Shown: positions 34,792 through 43,846, counted from the first letter of the stretch. The stretch: DNA of 64,000 bases from Haloarcula ordinaria (GCF_029338275.1 NZ_CP119789.1:682001-746000); one strand, 5' to 3'. The notes: a model not told the origin generated them from the letters alone. Numbers and translations: made by a program.

Positions 34792-35631
34792 ATGACTGTA
34801 GTAATCAAAGTCGGTGGCGCTCGCGCGGTCGACCCCGCGGGGGCGCTTGCGGACGTCGCAGCACTGGTCGCAGACAACGAGGACGTCGTCGTGGTTCACG
34901 GGGGCTCCACCAAAGTCGACGAGACGCTCGAACGACTCGGCGTCGAACCGGAGTACGTCGAGACCCCCTCCGGCGTCGTCGGCCGGTTCACCGACGAGAC
35001 GACGATGGAGGTGTTCGAGATGGCGTTCGGCCACCTCAACACGCAACTGGTCGCCGGGCTCCAGAGCCTGGACGTGGACGCCGTGGGTCTCAACGGCGTC
35101 GACGGCAAGTTGCTGTACGGCCCCCGCAAGTCCGCCGTGCGGGTCGTCGAGGACGGCACAAAGAAGATACGCCGTGGTGACCACTCGGGGACGATCAAGC
35201 AGGTCAACGGCGACCTGCTCGAATCGCTCCTTTCGGACGGCTACACCCCCGTCGCCGCCCCGCCGATGGCGGGCGACGACGACGGCGAGATTATCCCCGT
35301 GAACACCGACGCCGACCGCTCGGCAGCGGCCATCGCCGGCGAACTCGACGCGACGCTCGTCCTGCTGACCGACGTCGAGGGCGTCTACGCGGACCCCGAC
35401 GACCCCGGGACGCTCATCGAGTCCGTCGAGACGAGCGACGACTGGGCCGCGCTCGAAGCGGCCGCCGAGGGCTTCATGGGGCGGAAGATTATGGCGGCCG
35501 AGGAGGCGCTCGACGGCGGCTCCCCCGAGGTCGTCGTGGCCGACGCCAACGCCGACGAACCGATTCTCTCGGCGCTTTCCGGCGGCGGAACGCACGTCCA
35601 CGCGAGCGCACTTCAGGAGGACACACAATGA
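34792..35631 (+). CDS. argB: [LysW]-glutamate kinase ArgB
   Basis: Amino-acid kinase family enzyme (279 aa) phosphorylating the carrier-bound gamma-glutamyl group. The N-terminal VVIKVGGARAV lysine/glycine loop, VVVHGGSTKVDE, and the nucleotide-site LTDVEGVYADP (about residue 196) are all present, as is the GGMMGRK-like GFMGRKI stretch. It overlaps argD by 4 bp (ATGA). In this cluster it works between ArgX and ArgC. Confidence 0.93.
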   Translation: MTVVIKVGGARAVDPAGALADVAALVADNEDVVVVHGGSTKVDETLERLGVEPEYVETPSGVVGRFTDETTMEVFEMAFGHLNTQLVAGLQSLDVDAVGLNGVDGKLLYGPRKSAVRVVEDGTKKIRRGDHSGTIKQVNGDLLESLLSDGYTPVAAPPMAGDDDGEIIPVNTDADRSAAAIAGELDATLVLLTDVEGVYADPDDPGTLIESVETSDDWAALEAAAEGFMGRKIMAAEEALDGGSPEVVVADANADEPILSALSGGGTHVHASALQEDTQ

Positions 35632-36755
35632 CCGGATTCGTCTTCAACGAGAAACCCATCCAGATCGAACGCGGCGACGGCGCGTACGTCTCCGACGACA
35701 GCGGTACCGAGTACCTCGACATGGGGGCCTCTTACGCCTGCGTCCCGCTGGGCCACGGCCACCCTGCGGTTCAGGAGGCCGTCACCGAGCAGTTCGAGAA
35801 ACTCACCTACGTGCAGGCGTCGTACCCCAACGCCGCGCGGACGGCGCTGTACGAACTGCTGGCCGACACCGCGCCGGACCCCATCGACAAGACGTGGCTC
35901 TGTAACTCGGGGACGGAGGCCAACGAAGCGGCCCTGAAGTTCGCCCGCTCGGCGACTGGAAATTCGAAAATCGTCGCCACGATGCAGGGCTTCCACGGCC
36001 GCACGATGGGCTCGCTCGCCACGACGTGGAAAAACAAGTACAAGAAGCCCTACGAACCGCTCGTCGGCGACGTGGAGTTCGTGCCCTACGACGACGCCGA
36101 GGCGCTCGCGGAGGCCATCGACGACGAGACGGCGGCGTTCATCGTCGAACCCGTCCAGGGCGAGGGGGGCATCAACCCCGCCTCCAAAGAGTATCTCCAG
36201 ACAGCCCGCGAGCTAACCGAGGACGCCGGCGCGGCGCTCGTCTTCGACGAGGTCCAGACCGGGATGGGCCGGACCGGCGCGCTCTGGAACTCCACGCGAG
36301 CGGCCGTCACGCCCGACATGATCACGTCGGCGAAGGGGCTGGGCAACGGCTTCCCCGTCGGCGCGACGCTCTGTCGGGACTGGATCGCCGAGGACTACGG
36401 CTCGCACGCCTCAACGTTCTCCGGTGGCCCGGTCATCTCCGCCGCGGCGGGCGCGACCGTCTCGGCGCTCATCGAGGAGTCGGTGCCCGGTAACGCCGCC
36501 GTGATGGGCGAGTACCTCCAGACCGAACTCGAAGCGGCCATCGGCGACGAGGTGCGTGACATCCGCGGCGAGGGCCTGATGGTCGGCGTCGAGGTCGGCC
36601 GCGGCGCCAACAAGGCGCTCAAGCAACTCGCCCTGAACCACCAGGTGCTCGCGCTGCCGGCGGGTCGCACGGTGGTTCGCCTCCTCCCGCCGCTGACCAT
36701 CGACGAGTCCCACGTCGACGAGGTCGTCGACGCGCTGACGGAGGTGCTCACATGA
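35628..36755 (+). CDS. argD: [LysW]-ornithine/lysine aminotransferase ArgD
   Basis: Class III PLP aminotransferase (375 aa) converting the carrier-bound semialdehyde to LysW-ornithine. Key segments are the NSGTEANEAALK phosphate-binding motif (about 89-100), FHGRTMGSL, the VFDEVQTGMGRTG aspartate motif (about 205) and the Schiff-base Lys in TSAKGLGNG (about 231). It overlaps argB and argE by 4 bp on each side, indicating tight translational coupling. Confidence 0.93.
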   Translation: MTGFVFNEKPIQIERGDGAYVSDDSGTEYLDMGASYACVPLGHGHPAVQEAVTEQFEKLTYVQASYPNAARTALYELLADTAPDPIDKTWLCNSGTEANEAALKFARSATGNSKIVATMQGFHGRTMGSLATTWKNKYKKPYEPLVGDVEFVPYDDAEALAEAIDDETAAFIVEPVQGEGGINPASKEYLQTARELTEDAGAALVFDEVQTGMGRTGALWNSTRAAVTPDMITSAKGLGNGFPVGATLCRDWIAEDYGSHASTFSGGPVISAAAGATVSALIEESVPGNAAVMGEYLQTELEAAIGDEVRDIRGEGLMVGVEVGRGANKALKQLALNHQVLALPAGRTVVRLLPPLTIDESHVDEVVDALTEVLT

Positions 36756-37813
36756 GCGAGGTCCAGGCCCGCGAGGTCGACAGCGAGGCCCGCGAGCTCC
36801 TCGAAGACGTCGTGCGCATCCCCTCCGTCTCGCGCAGCGAGGGCGACGCAGCAACGTCCCTCGCGGCGTTCTTCGAGGCCCACGACCGCGAGGTGTGGAT
36901 CGACGAGGTGGGCAACGTCCGCGCGCCGGCCGACGACGGCGTCCTCCTGACCTCACACATCGACACCGTGCCGGGTGACATCCCGGTGCGCGTCGAGGAG
37001 GGTGACGACGGCGACGTGCTCTGGGGCCGTGGCTCCGTGGACGCGAAGGGGCCGCTGTGTGCGATGGCCGTCGCGGCCGTCCGCACCGGCGCGTCGTTCG
37101 TCGGCGTCGTCATGGAGGAGGTCGACTCGACGGGCGGGCGCTACCTCGTCGAGGACCGCGAGTCGGCGCCCGACGCCGTCATCAACGGCGAGCCCTCCGG
37201 CTGGGAGGGTATCACGCTGGGCTACCGGGGCCTGCTCGGTGGGACCTACGTCGCCACCAGCGAGTCGGGCCACTCCTCGCGCCCGGAGAACAACGCCATC
37301 CAGGACGCCATCGACTGGTGGTCGGCCGTCGAGGCCGAGTTCGACCCCGACGAGTGGATGCCCGTCTTCGAGCGGGTCACCTGCAAGCCCGTGGACATCG
37401 ACGGCGGGATCTCCGACGACGGGCTCTCGGTGGAGACGACGATGGAGGTCCAGCTCCGGGTGCCGCCGGAGTACACCACCGATGAGATTCGCGAGATCGC
37501 TAGTGGCTACCTCACCAACGGGACCGTCAACTGGAACGACCAGGTCGAACCCGTGATGCAGAGCCCCCGGACGCCGGTCGCACGGGCCTTCCGGGCGACC
37601 ATCCGCCAGCACGGCGGCGAACCCCACATGCTCCGGAAGACCGGCACCAGCGACATGAACGTCTACGCGAAAGCCTGGGACTGTCCGATGGTGACCTACG
37701 GCCCCGGGGACTCGGACCTCGACCACGCGCCGGACGAACACATCCACCTCGCGGAGTACGACCGCGCGGTCAGCGTCCTCATGGACGTCACCGACCGCCT
37801 CTTGGAGGACTGA
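36752..37813 (+). CDS. argE: [LysW]-ornithine hydrolase ArgE
   Basis: M20-family zinc peptidase (353 aa) that releases ornithine from LysW. The metal-site motifs are SHIDTVPG (about 67), GRGSVDAKGPL (about 92), MEEVDSTGG (about 124) and a C-terminal HIHLAEYDRAV. The last Glu-rich segment TSDMN fits the LysK/ArgE carrier-specific branch. It is followed by argF after 8 bp. Confidence 0.93.
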   Translation: MSEVQAREVDSEARELLEDVVRIPSVSRSEGDAATSLAAFFEAHDREVWIDEVGNVRAPADDGVLLTSHIDTVPGDIPVRVEEGDDGDVLWGRGSVDAKGPLCAMAVAAVRTGASFVGVVMEEVDSTGGRYLVEDRESAPDAVINGEPSGWEGITLGYRGLLGGTYVATSESGHSSRPENNAIQDAIDWWSAVEAEFDPDEWMPVFERVTCKPVDIDGGISDDGLSVETTMEVQLRVPPEYTTDEIREIASGYLTNGTVNWNDQVEPVMQSPRTPVARAFRATIRQHGGEPHMLRKTGTSDMNVYAKAWDCPMVTYGPGDSDLDHAPDEHIHLAEYDRAVSVLMDVTDRLLED

Positions 37814-37821
37814 CAGTGACG

Positions 37822-38715
37822 ATGCACCTACTCGACGTCGACGACCTCACGACCGACGAACTGCACGCCGTCCTGGACCGCGCCGCAGAACTCAAGGCCG
37901 GCCGGGCGGAGGGAACGCGCAACGACCTGCTCGACCAGCAGACGCTGGGCATGATATTCGAGAAACCCTCGACGCGGACCCGCGTCTCCTTCGAGACGGG
38001 GATGACACAACTTGGCGGCCACGCCATCTTCCTCGGCCCCGACGACATCCACCTGGGCCACGGCGAACCGGTCAAGGACACCGCGCGGGCGCTGGCCCGC
38101 TACACCGATTTCATCATGGCCCGCGTCTACGACCACGCGGACGTCGAGCAACTCGCGGCGTACGCGGACGTCCCGGTCATCAACGCGCTGACCGACGACG
38201 CCCACCCGTGCCAGACGCTCGCGGACCTGCTGACAATCCGCGAACAGTTCGGCGGCTTCGACGCCTCCGTCGCGTGGGTCGGCGACGGCAACAACGTCTG
38301 TCAGTCGTTCGTGCTCGGCGCGGCGATGACCGGCCTCGACCTCACCGTCGCCACGCCCGAGGGCTACGAGGTCGACGACGCGGTGCTCGACCGTGCGGCG
38401 GAACTCGGCGAGGCCCCCGAGACGACCCACGACCCCGAGGCGGCCGTCGAAGATGCCGACGCGGTCTACACCGACGTCTTCGTGAGTATGGGCCAGGAGG
38501 ACCGCCGCGAGGAGAAGCTCGCGGAGTTCGACGGGTTCCAGATCACCACGGAGCTGCTGGGCGACCGGGTGCTGATGCACTGCCTGCCCGCCCACCGCGG
38601 CGAGGAGGTCACCGACGACGTCGTCGAGAGCGACAACGCCATCGTGTGGGACCAGGCGGAGAACCGGTTGCACGCCCAGAAGGGGCTGTTAGTCTGGTTG
38701 AGTGAGCAGGCATAG
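37822..38715 (+). CDS. argF: Ornithine carbamoyltransferase ArgF
   Basis: Transfers the carbamoyl group to ornithine to make citrulline; 297 aa. The carbamoyl-phosphate motif is EKPSTRTRVSFETGM (about 51-65), followed by ALTDDAHPCQTLADL (about 122) and the ornithine-site HCLPAHRGEEV (about 253). I start at ATG 37822, since the conserved MHLLDVDDL begins there; a GTG two codons upstream is possible. It is the last gene of the arg operon. Its final ~60 bp are duplicated downstream (38858-38921). Confidence 0.95.
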   Translation: MHLLDVDDLTTDELHAVLDRAAELKAGRAEGTRNDLLDQQTLGMIFEKPSTRTRVSFETGMTQLGGHAIFLGPDDIHLGHGEPVKDTARALARYTDFIMARVYDHADVEQLAAYADVPVINALTDDAHPCQTLADLLTIREQFGGFDASVAWVGDGNNVCQSFVLGAAMTGLDLTVATPEGYEVDDAVLDRAAELGEAPETTHDPEAAVEDADAVYTDVFVSMGQEDRREEKLAEFDGFQITTELLGDRVLMHCLPAHRGEEVTDDVVESDNAIVWDQAENRLHAQKGLLVWLSEQA

Positions 38716-38725
38716 GGGAACCACC

Positions 38726-38852
38726 AGCATACAGCGAACGCAGCGAGCCGTTTCCCCGGGCCCGAACGAAGTGAGGGTCCGGCAGTTTTTCCCCACGTTT
38801 TTGCGAGGAGTGGTCGTGAGCGGAGCGAACGACCCGACGAAGTAAAAAGTGG
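38726..38852. repeat. Intergenic palindromic repeat cassette (copy 2)
   Basis: Follows the argF stop. Module A (CAGCATACAGCGAACGCAGC region, 38727-38746) closely resembles 2378-2397. Module B begins CCACGTTTTTGCG (38792-38804) and closes with AAAAAGTGG (38844-38852), an imperfect version of the inverted repeat at 2486-2541. The module order is the same in both cassettes. Confidence 0.55.
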
Positions 38853-38857
38853 CTGCC

Positions 38858-38921
38858 GGACCAGGCGGAGAACCGGTTGCACGCCCAGAAGGGGCTGCTT
38901 GTCTGGTTGAGTGAGCAATAG
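38858..38921 (+). pseudogene. Duplicated 3' end of argF (copy 2)
   Basis: About 58 bp nearly identical to 38649-38708 of argF, including the segment for AQKGLLVWLSEQ and ending in its own TAG. The only changes within the matched block are two bases in one leucine codon (TTA versus CTT), which are synonymous. It has no start and is not a gene; it marks a duplication of the argF end. Confidence 0.8.
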
Positions 38922-38960
38922 CGAGAGTCCGAGGGAAGCGAGGGGTCTCGGACCGGACCG

Positions 38961-38987
38961 GGACTGCTGGTGTGGCTGGCCGAGCAA
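38961..38987 (+). pseudogene. Diverged third copy of the argF C-terminal segment
   Basis: These 27 bp encode GLLVWLAEQ in frame, matching the argF tail GLLVWLSEQ with mostly different codons. It is flanked on the right by another GCGAACGGAACGAGCGG stretch. It looks like the tail of a distinct argF allele, since the protein is kept while the DNA has diverged. The rest of the gap to 39157 shows no gene that I can support. Confidence 0.45.
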
Positions 38988-39157
38988 GAGTCGCACCGCG
39001 AACGGAACGAGCGGTTTTCTCAGGGTTTGTGCGACTGCTGTTCTGACGGACTGAGTGCATCCAGCGCAGAACTGCGGGTGCCGGAGAGGACGGAGGGCGC
39101 GAGTGGTGAGCGACAGCGGGGACTCGGAACCGAGGGCGGCCGGCCCTGCGGGCCCGC

Positions 39158-39337
39158 CTATTTGGCCGTGTGCGCGGTGGGGACGTCGCCGTCCGTCTCG
39201 CGAACCGGGATGCCCCGCGAGCGGAGGGCGGATTCGAGTTTCGCCGGCGAGACGCCGCCGTGCGCTGCCGCTTGCTTCAGCGTGAGTGTCCGGTTCCGGT
39301 ACAGCGTCAGTGCGGCGGTGAATGATTTGCGTGACAT
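39158..39337 (-). CDS. Small HTH protein, UPF0175-like (59 aa)
   Basis: A 59-aa protein read on the minus strand. The central LYRNRTLTLKQAAAHGGVSP segment followed by a recognition-like helix and RGIPVRE resembles the C-terminal HTH of UPF0175 antitoxin-like proteins. No toxin partner is adjacent. An AT-rich TATA-like region (about 39370-39380) lies upstream, with a TAGAT/ATCTA inverted repeat over it that might be an autoregulatory site. Family assignment is tentative. Confidence 0.55.
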   Translation of the reverse strand: MSRKSFTAALTLYRNRTLTLKQAAAHGGVSPAKLESALRSRGIPVRETDGDVPTAHTAK

Positions 39338-39481
39338 TCGTCCAACGTCTATCGACAGCGCCTACTAGATATTAAATCTATAGGCTGATTTTGACACGGA
39401 CTAACACAGTATAACTGGTGAAATAGAAACAAACAGACCAAAACAAACCGTCATTTTGGACAATCTCCTATTCTAACACTC

Positions 39482-40225
39482 TCAGAATCCGCCGAACTTG
39501 TCCCGCCGATAGACGTCGAGTTCGTTGACCGTCGTCGGCGGCGTCTGGGCCAGGGCGAACGCCGCGGCGTCGGCCACCTCCTCGGGCTCGGTGACCTCGC
39601 CGGGGTCGAACCGCTCCTCGAACGGCTCGCCCTCCTCGCTCCCGAACTCCGAACGGACCTCCGTCGGGTTGACGACGGTGACGCCCACGTCGTCGCCACC
39701 GACCTGGCCGGCGAGACTCATCGCGAAGCCGCGGACCCACCACTTCGTCGCGGCGTAGACTGGGTTGAACGGGCGGGGGTACTGGCCGGCGAAACTCCCG
39801 ATGAACACGATGTTCCCCGCGCCGTCCCGGAGGTGGGGCAGGGTCTCGCGGGCGGTGTAGAACGCGCCGTCGACGTTGACGTCGGTCATCGTCCGGTAGT
39901 CCTCGTCGGTCATCGCCTCGACGTCGCTCCCCAGCGCGAGGCCGGCGTTGACGACGACGCCGTCGAGCGAGCCCAGCGTCTCGACGGTCGATTCGACGGC
40001 GGCCGCCACCGCCGCCGGGTCGCTCACGTCGGCCGGTACGACGTGTGTCTCGACGCCGAACGCCTCGGCGACCTCGTCGGCGATGTCTCTGAGACGGCCC
40101 TCGCTGCGGGCCAGGAGGGCTACGTCGGCCCCGTCGGCGGCTACCCGTCGAACTGTCGCCTCGCCGATGCCTGCGCTCGCGCCCGTGACCAGAACGACTG
40201 TGCCGTCGAGTGAGTCGGTTGGCAT
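39482..40225 (-). CDS. Short-chain dehydrogenase/reductase (SDR)
   Basis: Classical SDR of 247 aa. The NAD(P)-binding TGASAGIGEA (about 14-23) is followed by the NAG motif (VVNAGLALG, about 91), a catalytic Ser in FIGSFAGQ and the YAATK Tyr/Lys pair (about 156-160). Acidic and basic residues after the second strand (LARSEGRL) suggest NADP preference. Substrate unknown. The Met at 40225 directly precedes the Rossmann start; the frame upstream overlaps another gene. Confidence 0.88.
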   Translation of the reverse strand: MPTDSLDGTVVLVTGASAGIGEATVRRVAADGADVALLARSEGRLRDIADEVAEAFGVETHVVPADVSDPAAVAAAVESTVETLGSLDGVVVNAGLALGSDVEAMTDEDYRTMTDVNVDGAFYTARETLPHLRDGAGNIVFIGSFAGQYPRPFNPVYAATKWWVRGFAMSLAGQVGGDDVGVTVVNPTEVRSEFGSEEGEPFEERFDPGEVTEPEEVADAAAFALAQTPPTTVNELDVYRRDKFGGF

Positions 40226-40295
40226 AGCTCCCACCGCGCGCGAGTCCGATATAGAAGTTGTGCCGGACGACCGCGCTCCGGACGCGTCCCGGTGG

Positions 40296-40574
40296 TCACT
40301 CTTCGCGCAGTGCCGACGCGATGGCCTGGAGCTGGGCCTTCCGGAACTGTCCTTCAGCCTCCTCGGGGTCGTCTGACTCCAGTTCGCCGATCTTCCAGAG
40401 GATGCCGGCCCGCATCTGTGGCTTCGACGGGAGTCGCGCCGTGTCGATGTCGTAGCCGACGGCTTCGCAGACGGCCGCGAGCGTCTCCTTGGTGAATCCC
40501 GAGGACACCTCGCGCTCGAAGCGACCCACCGCGGTCCGAATCTCGTTTCGCAGGTCGTGGACGGTCTCGGCCAT
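40296..40574 (-). CDS. Conserved haloarchaeal protein of unknown function (92 aa)
   Basis: A 92-aa mostly helical protein, Met at 40574 chosen because the sequence before it is Thr/Arg-rich and atypical. It has an ETVHDLRNEIRTAVGRF N-terminal helix, a GFTKETLAAVCEAVGYDI segment resembling a small helical bundle, and an acidic DDPEEAEGQF stretch. I do not recognise a family function. It is divergent from the epimerase gene, 93 bp apart, and upstream of the SDR gene on the same strand. Confidence 0.6.
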   Translation of the reverse strand: MAETVHDLRNEIRTAVGRFEREVSSGFTKETLAAVCEAVGYDIDTARLPSKPQMRAGILWKIGELESDDPEEAEGQFRKAQLQAIASALREE

Positions 40575-40667
40575 ACCGGGAGTGCCGGTGCGGTCCGTTG
40601 TGGGGTTTGTGGTTCGGCGCTCGCCGGTGGCACGCACCTTCATCTGTCCGCCCGGCGACTGTCAGCC

Positions 40668-41645
40668 ATGGAGTATTTCATCACGGGCGCGACGGGGTTC
40701 GTCGGCGGCCACGTCGCACGGCAGTTGCTCGCGGACGGGCACGAGGTGGTCGCCCTCGCCCGGACGCCGTCGACGGCGACCGATCTCGAAGCGGCAGGCG
40801 CTCGGGTCGTCGAAGGGGACATCACTGACAGGGAGAGCATGCGCGAGCCGATGACGGGCGTCGACGGCCTCTTCCACGTCGCCGGCTGGTACGACGTCGG
40901 CGCCGCCGACCCGACGCTCGGCGAGCGAATCAACGTCGAGGGCACCCGCACCGTCCTCGAACTGATGGCCGAACTGGACGTCCCGAAGGGCGTCTACACG
41001 AGCACGTTGGCGGTCAACTCCGACACGAACGGCCAGCTGGTCGACGAATCGTACACCTATGCCGGCACCCACTTGACCGAGTACGACCGGACGAAATGGG
41101 CGGCCCACCGCGAGATGGCCGAGCCGATGGTCCGCGACGGACTCCCGCTGGTGACGGTCATGCCCGGACTGGTGTACGGCCCGGGCGACACCAGCGTCTT
41201 CGGCGACGCGCTCCGGGATTTCCTTCGTGGGGAGTTTCCGGTCGTCCCGCGCGAGGTGGCCTACTGTCCCGGCCACGTCGAGGACGTCGCGCGCGCCCAC
41301 GTCCTGGCGATGGAGCGCGGGACGCCCGGCGAGGACTACATCGTCGGCGGCGACCCGGTGACGCTCGTCGAGCTGTTCGAGACGGTTGCCGAACTGAGCG
41401 GACGGGACCCGCCACGAGCCGTCCCGCCGTGGCTGTTTCGGGTGCTCGCGCCGGTGGCCGGCCTTCTCGAGAGTGTCGTGACCCTCCCGAAGGACTACCG
41501 CGCCGAGAGCCTGCGCGTCCTCGCCGGCGCCACCTACCTCGGCGACAACTCGAAGGCGAAGGCCGAACTCGGGCTCGAACACCGCCCCCTCCGTGAGGGA
41601 CTGCGAGCGACCGTCGAGCACGAACTGGCACGGCTCGAAGCGTGA
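40668..41645 (+). CDS. NAD-dependent epimerase / dihydroflavonol-4-reductase-like
   Basis: Extended SDR of 325 aa. The N terminus has TGATGFVGGHVARQL (residues 6-20). A YDRTKW stretch carries the catalytic Tyr/Lys in a YxxxK-like arrangement, and MPGLVYGPGDTS follows, typical of the dihydroflavonol-reductase/3-beta-HSD branch. Substrate unknown, probably a sugar nucleotide or hydroxy-lipid. The Met at 40668 is followed immediately by the nucleotide-binding strand. Confidence 0.85.
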   Translation: MEYFITGATGFVGGHVARQLLADGHEVVALARTPSTATDLEAAGARVVEGDITDRESMREPMTGVDGLFHVAGWYDVGAADPTLGERINVEGTRTVLELMAELDVPKGVYTSTLAVNSDTNGQLVDESYTYAGTHLTEYDRTKWAAHREMAEPMVRDGLPLVTVMPGLVYGPGDTSVFGDALRDFLRGEFPVVPREVAYCPGHVEDVARAHVLAMERGTPGEDYIVGGDPVTLVELFETVAELSGRDPPRAVPPWLFRVLAPVAGLLESVVTLPKDYRAESLRVLAGATYLGDNSKAKAELGLEHRPLREGLRATVEHELARLEA

Positions 41646-41782
41646 GGTTCCACCCGAAACGGCACCCTTTTCGATACGTTTGGCAACGTTTCACAGGGCC
41701 TGTCGGTGGTTCGGCGGGTCCTGCCTGCCTACCGCCTGGTTTGTCGCCCGTCGCAGAACGAACCGAACGCCGTGTGTCGGCG

Positions 41783-43846
41783 TCAGTTCGGCGGTTCGTC
41801 GCTGGTCCCCGGGACGCCCCGGCCCTGATAGAAGTCCCCGCCCCAGTTGCCGACCCAGATGTCCTGGTTGGCCAGGTAGAGCGCGTCGGCGGTGTAGAAC
41901 CGGTCGTCGGTGACCGACCACTCGCCGGCGTCGGTGTCGTACTCGATTTCGCCGTTGTAGACGGCAGCCTGCCCGAATTCGCCGCCGGCGTTCGGTGGGA
42001 GCGGCGGTTCGGCGGGATTCGACTGGCTCACCGACGGCGGGCGCTGGGCGCGCTGGAGGCGGCCACGGTTGAACGTCTCGTCGAAGAACTCCGCGAACAG
42101 CGGTCGCACCTCCCTGTTCCCGAGCACGGCGTCGGCGGCGTTCAGCCCGCCAGTGATGTCGCCCGCGTCCCTCGCCGTGATGGTGTACGTCGAGTCATCC
42201 GTACCGGAGGCGAACGTACCGGCGTCGGCGTCCCACAGCTCGTCGACCATGTAGCCGAGGGCGTCGCTCGCGGTGCTCTCGTGGTCCACGCCGTCGAGCT
42301 GAGAGGCCCACAGCAGACCCTGCGCGACGATGCCCTGCGTGGCGGCCTGGTTGACGGCGCCGTTCTCGACCAGACCGTTGGCCCCGAGGTTCGACTCGAC
42401 GACCTCGGCGAGGCCGTTCGCGTAGTCAGCGGCGGCCGACCGCAGTTCGCCACTTCCGGCTTGCGGGCCGTAGTACCCGACTGCACCGAGTAGCAGTCCG
42501 ACCGAGCGGGTCGACTCCTGTTGTGCCACGTCCGCCGGGCTGAACAGGCCCATGGTCGTCTCGGCGACGCCGTCCGCGATCTCCTGGATGCCGACCGGCG
42601 GGTCGAAGACGGCGTCGGCCCCGGCCTCACGCGGGAGCAGCGGGCGCGGGTTCTCGTAGCCGAACCACCCGTTCTGGGCGAGGCTGGTCATGTCCGAGAG
42701 GAACCACAGCATCGCCGCGTGGTGGTGGGGCCGTCTGGTCTCGTCGACGATTTCGCCCGCGGCCGGCCGGTACTCCGAGAGGAACTCGAAGGTGTCGCCG
42801 TGGGTCAGCGCGCCGTTGCCCCGGGAGCCACCGACCAGAATCGCGGCGTTGATGCCGACCTGGGCCAGCGTCGACAGCAGTTGCGCGCGGAACTTCGGCT
42901 GTATCTCGTCGGGCAACAGATCGAAGTGCGCCTGGAAGTTCTTCGCCCACGTGACGCCTTTCAGGTGGGTCCAGGCGAGCGAGGACGGGCTGACGATGCC
43001 GGAGGACTGCTCTGGGTCCCACGCCAGCGTCTCGGCGTTCGGCCGCCCGGACTCGCCACCGAGGTCCGGTCGCTGTGTGAAGTGGGGGTCGCCCTCGGTG
43101 AACGCCGCGAACGAGAGGTTCGGGTTCTGAATCGGCGGCGCCTCGTCGCCGGCGGTCTCGAGCATCGCCGGGAGGCGCTGGTCCCGGAGCTGTGCCATCT
43201 GGTCGTTCAGCGGGAACGGGACCCCATTGGCGCTCATGGCGATGTTCGTCGACATGTTGTACAGCGAGTACCAGTAGGCGTCGAACGTCGCCGTCGCGAA
43301 GTCGTAGGCGGCGGCTTGGTTGCCACCCGAGCCGCCGGATGGGTCGCCGGCCACGACGGCCCCTTTCATTCCGAGCGACTCGTGGGGCGAACAGACGTAC
43401 TTCGTCATGCCCGCGCTGTCGAACGTCTGCTCGAAGGTCGTCCCGCCGTCGCTGACCGGGTCGCCGCTCGTGAACGAGTCGTCCTGTGCCACCACGTTGT
43501 GACCGCCGCCGTTCCCGGTCCACTCCCAGGTGACTGTCGTCCCGGGGTCGACGTGGACGGCCGGCGGGTCGAACGCGAAGGCCCCGCCGTTGCCCGACGC
43601 CCCGACCGAGACGGTGACCGAGGACTGTCCGGTCCGGTCGACCGTCCCGTCGAAGTTGTCCGTGTCGGCGAACCAGTCGCCGTAGTCGAACTCGGCTGGC
43701 GTCGCAGTTCCGGTCGATGTCGCCGTCCTTCCCCCGTCCGTCTCCGTCTGTGTCTCCTGGCTTCCCGGACTGCTCGTGGATTGACAGCCCGCGAGGCTCG
43801 CCAGTGTGCCAACCGTCGCCGCGAGGACCGTTCGTCTGTCGTACAT
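41783..43846 (-). CDS. Halocyanin-domain lipoprotein with large C-terminal domain
   Basis: A 687-aa exported blue-copper protein. The start (DRRTVLAAT...LAGC) combines a Tat-like RR with a lipobox, so it is probably lipid-anchored. After a Thr/Ser linker comes a plastocyanin-like domain (about 45-155) with copper ligands in GGGHNVV and CSPHESLGM (His, Cys, His, Met). The remaining ~510 residues are a separate helical domain, similar as far as I recall to DUF5059, found with copper domains. A single-domain halocyanin is about 150 aa. The fusion suggests electron transfer to or from the large domain. Confidence 0.75.
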   Translation of the reverse strand: MYDRRTVLAATVGTLASLAGCQSTSSPGSQETQTETDGGRTATSTGTATPAEFDYGDWFADTDNFDGTVDRTGQSSVTVSVGASGNGGAFAFDPPAVHVDPGTTVTWEWTGNGGGHNVVAQDDSFTSGDPVSDGGTTFEQTFDSAGMTKYVCSPHESLGMKGAVVAGDPSGGSGGNQAAAYDFATATFDAYWYSLYNMSTNIAMSANGVPFPLNDQMAQLRDQRLPAMLETAGDEAPPIQNPNLSFAAFTEGDPHFTQRPDLGGESGRPNAETLAWDPEQSSGIVSPSSLAWTHLKGVTWAKNFQAHFDLLPDEIQPKFRAQLLSTLAQVGINAAILVGGSRGNGALTHGDTFEFLSEYRPAAGEIVDETRRPHHHAAMLWFLSDMTSLAQNGWFGYENPRPLLPREAGADAVFDPPVGIQEIADGVAETTMGLFSPADVAQQESTRSVGLLLGAVGYYGPQAGSGELRSAAADYANGLAEVVESNLGANGLVENGAVNQAATQGIVAQGLLWASQLDGVDHESTASDALGYMVDELWDADAGTFASGTDDSTYTITARDAGDITGGLNAADAVLGNREVRPLFAEFFDETFNRGRLQRAQRPPSVSQSNPAEPPLPPNAGGEFGQAAVYNGEIEYDTDAGEWSVTDDRFYTADALYLANQDIWVGNWGGDFYQGRGVPGTSDEPPN

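Noticed and set aside
41647..41661. GTTCCACCCGAAACG downstream of the epimerase gene, resembling the left half of an ORB
   Set aside because: The G-rich half is missing (GCACCC follows), so it does not meet the consensus; it could be chance.
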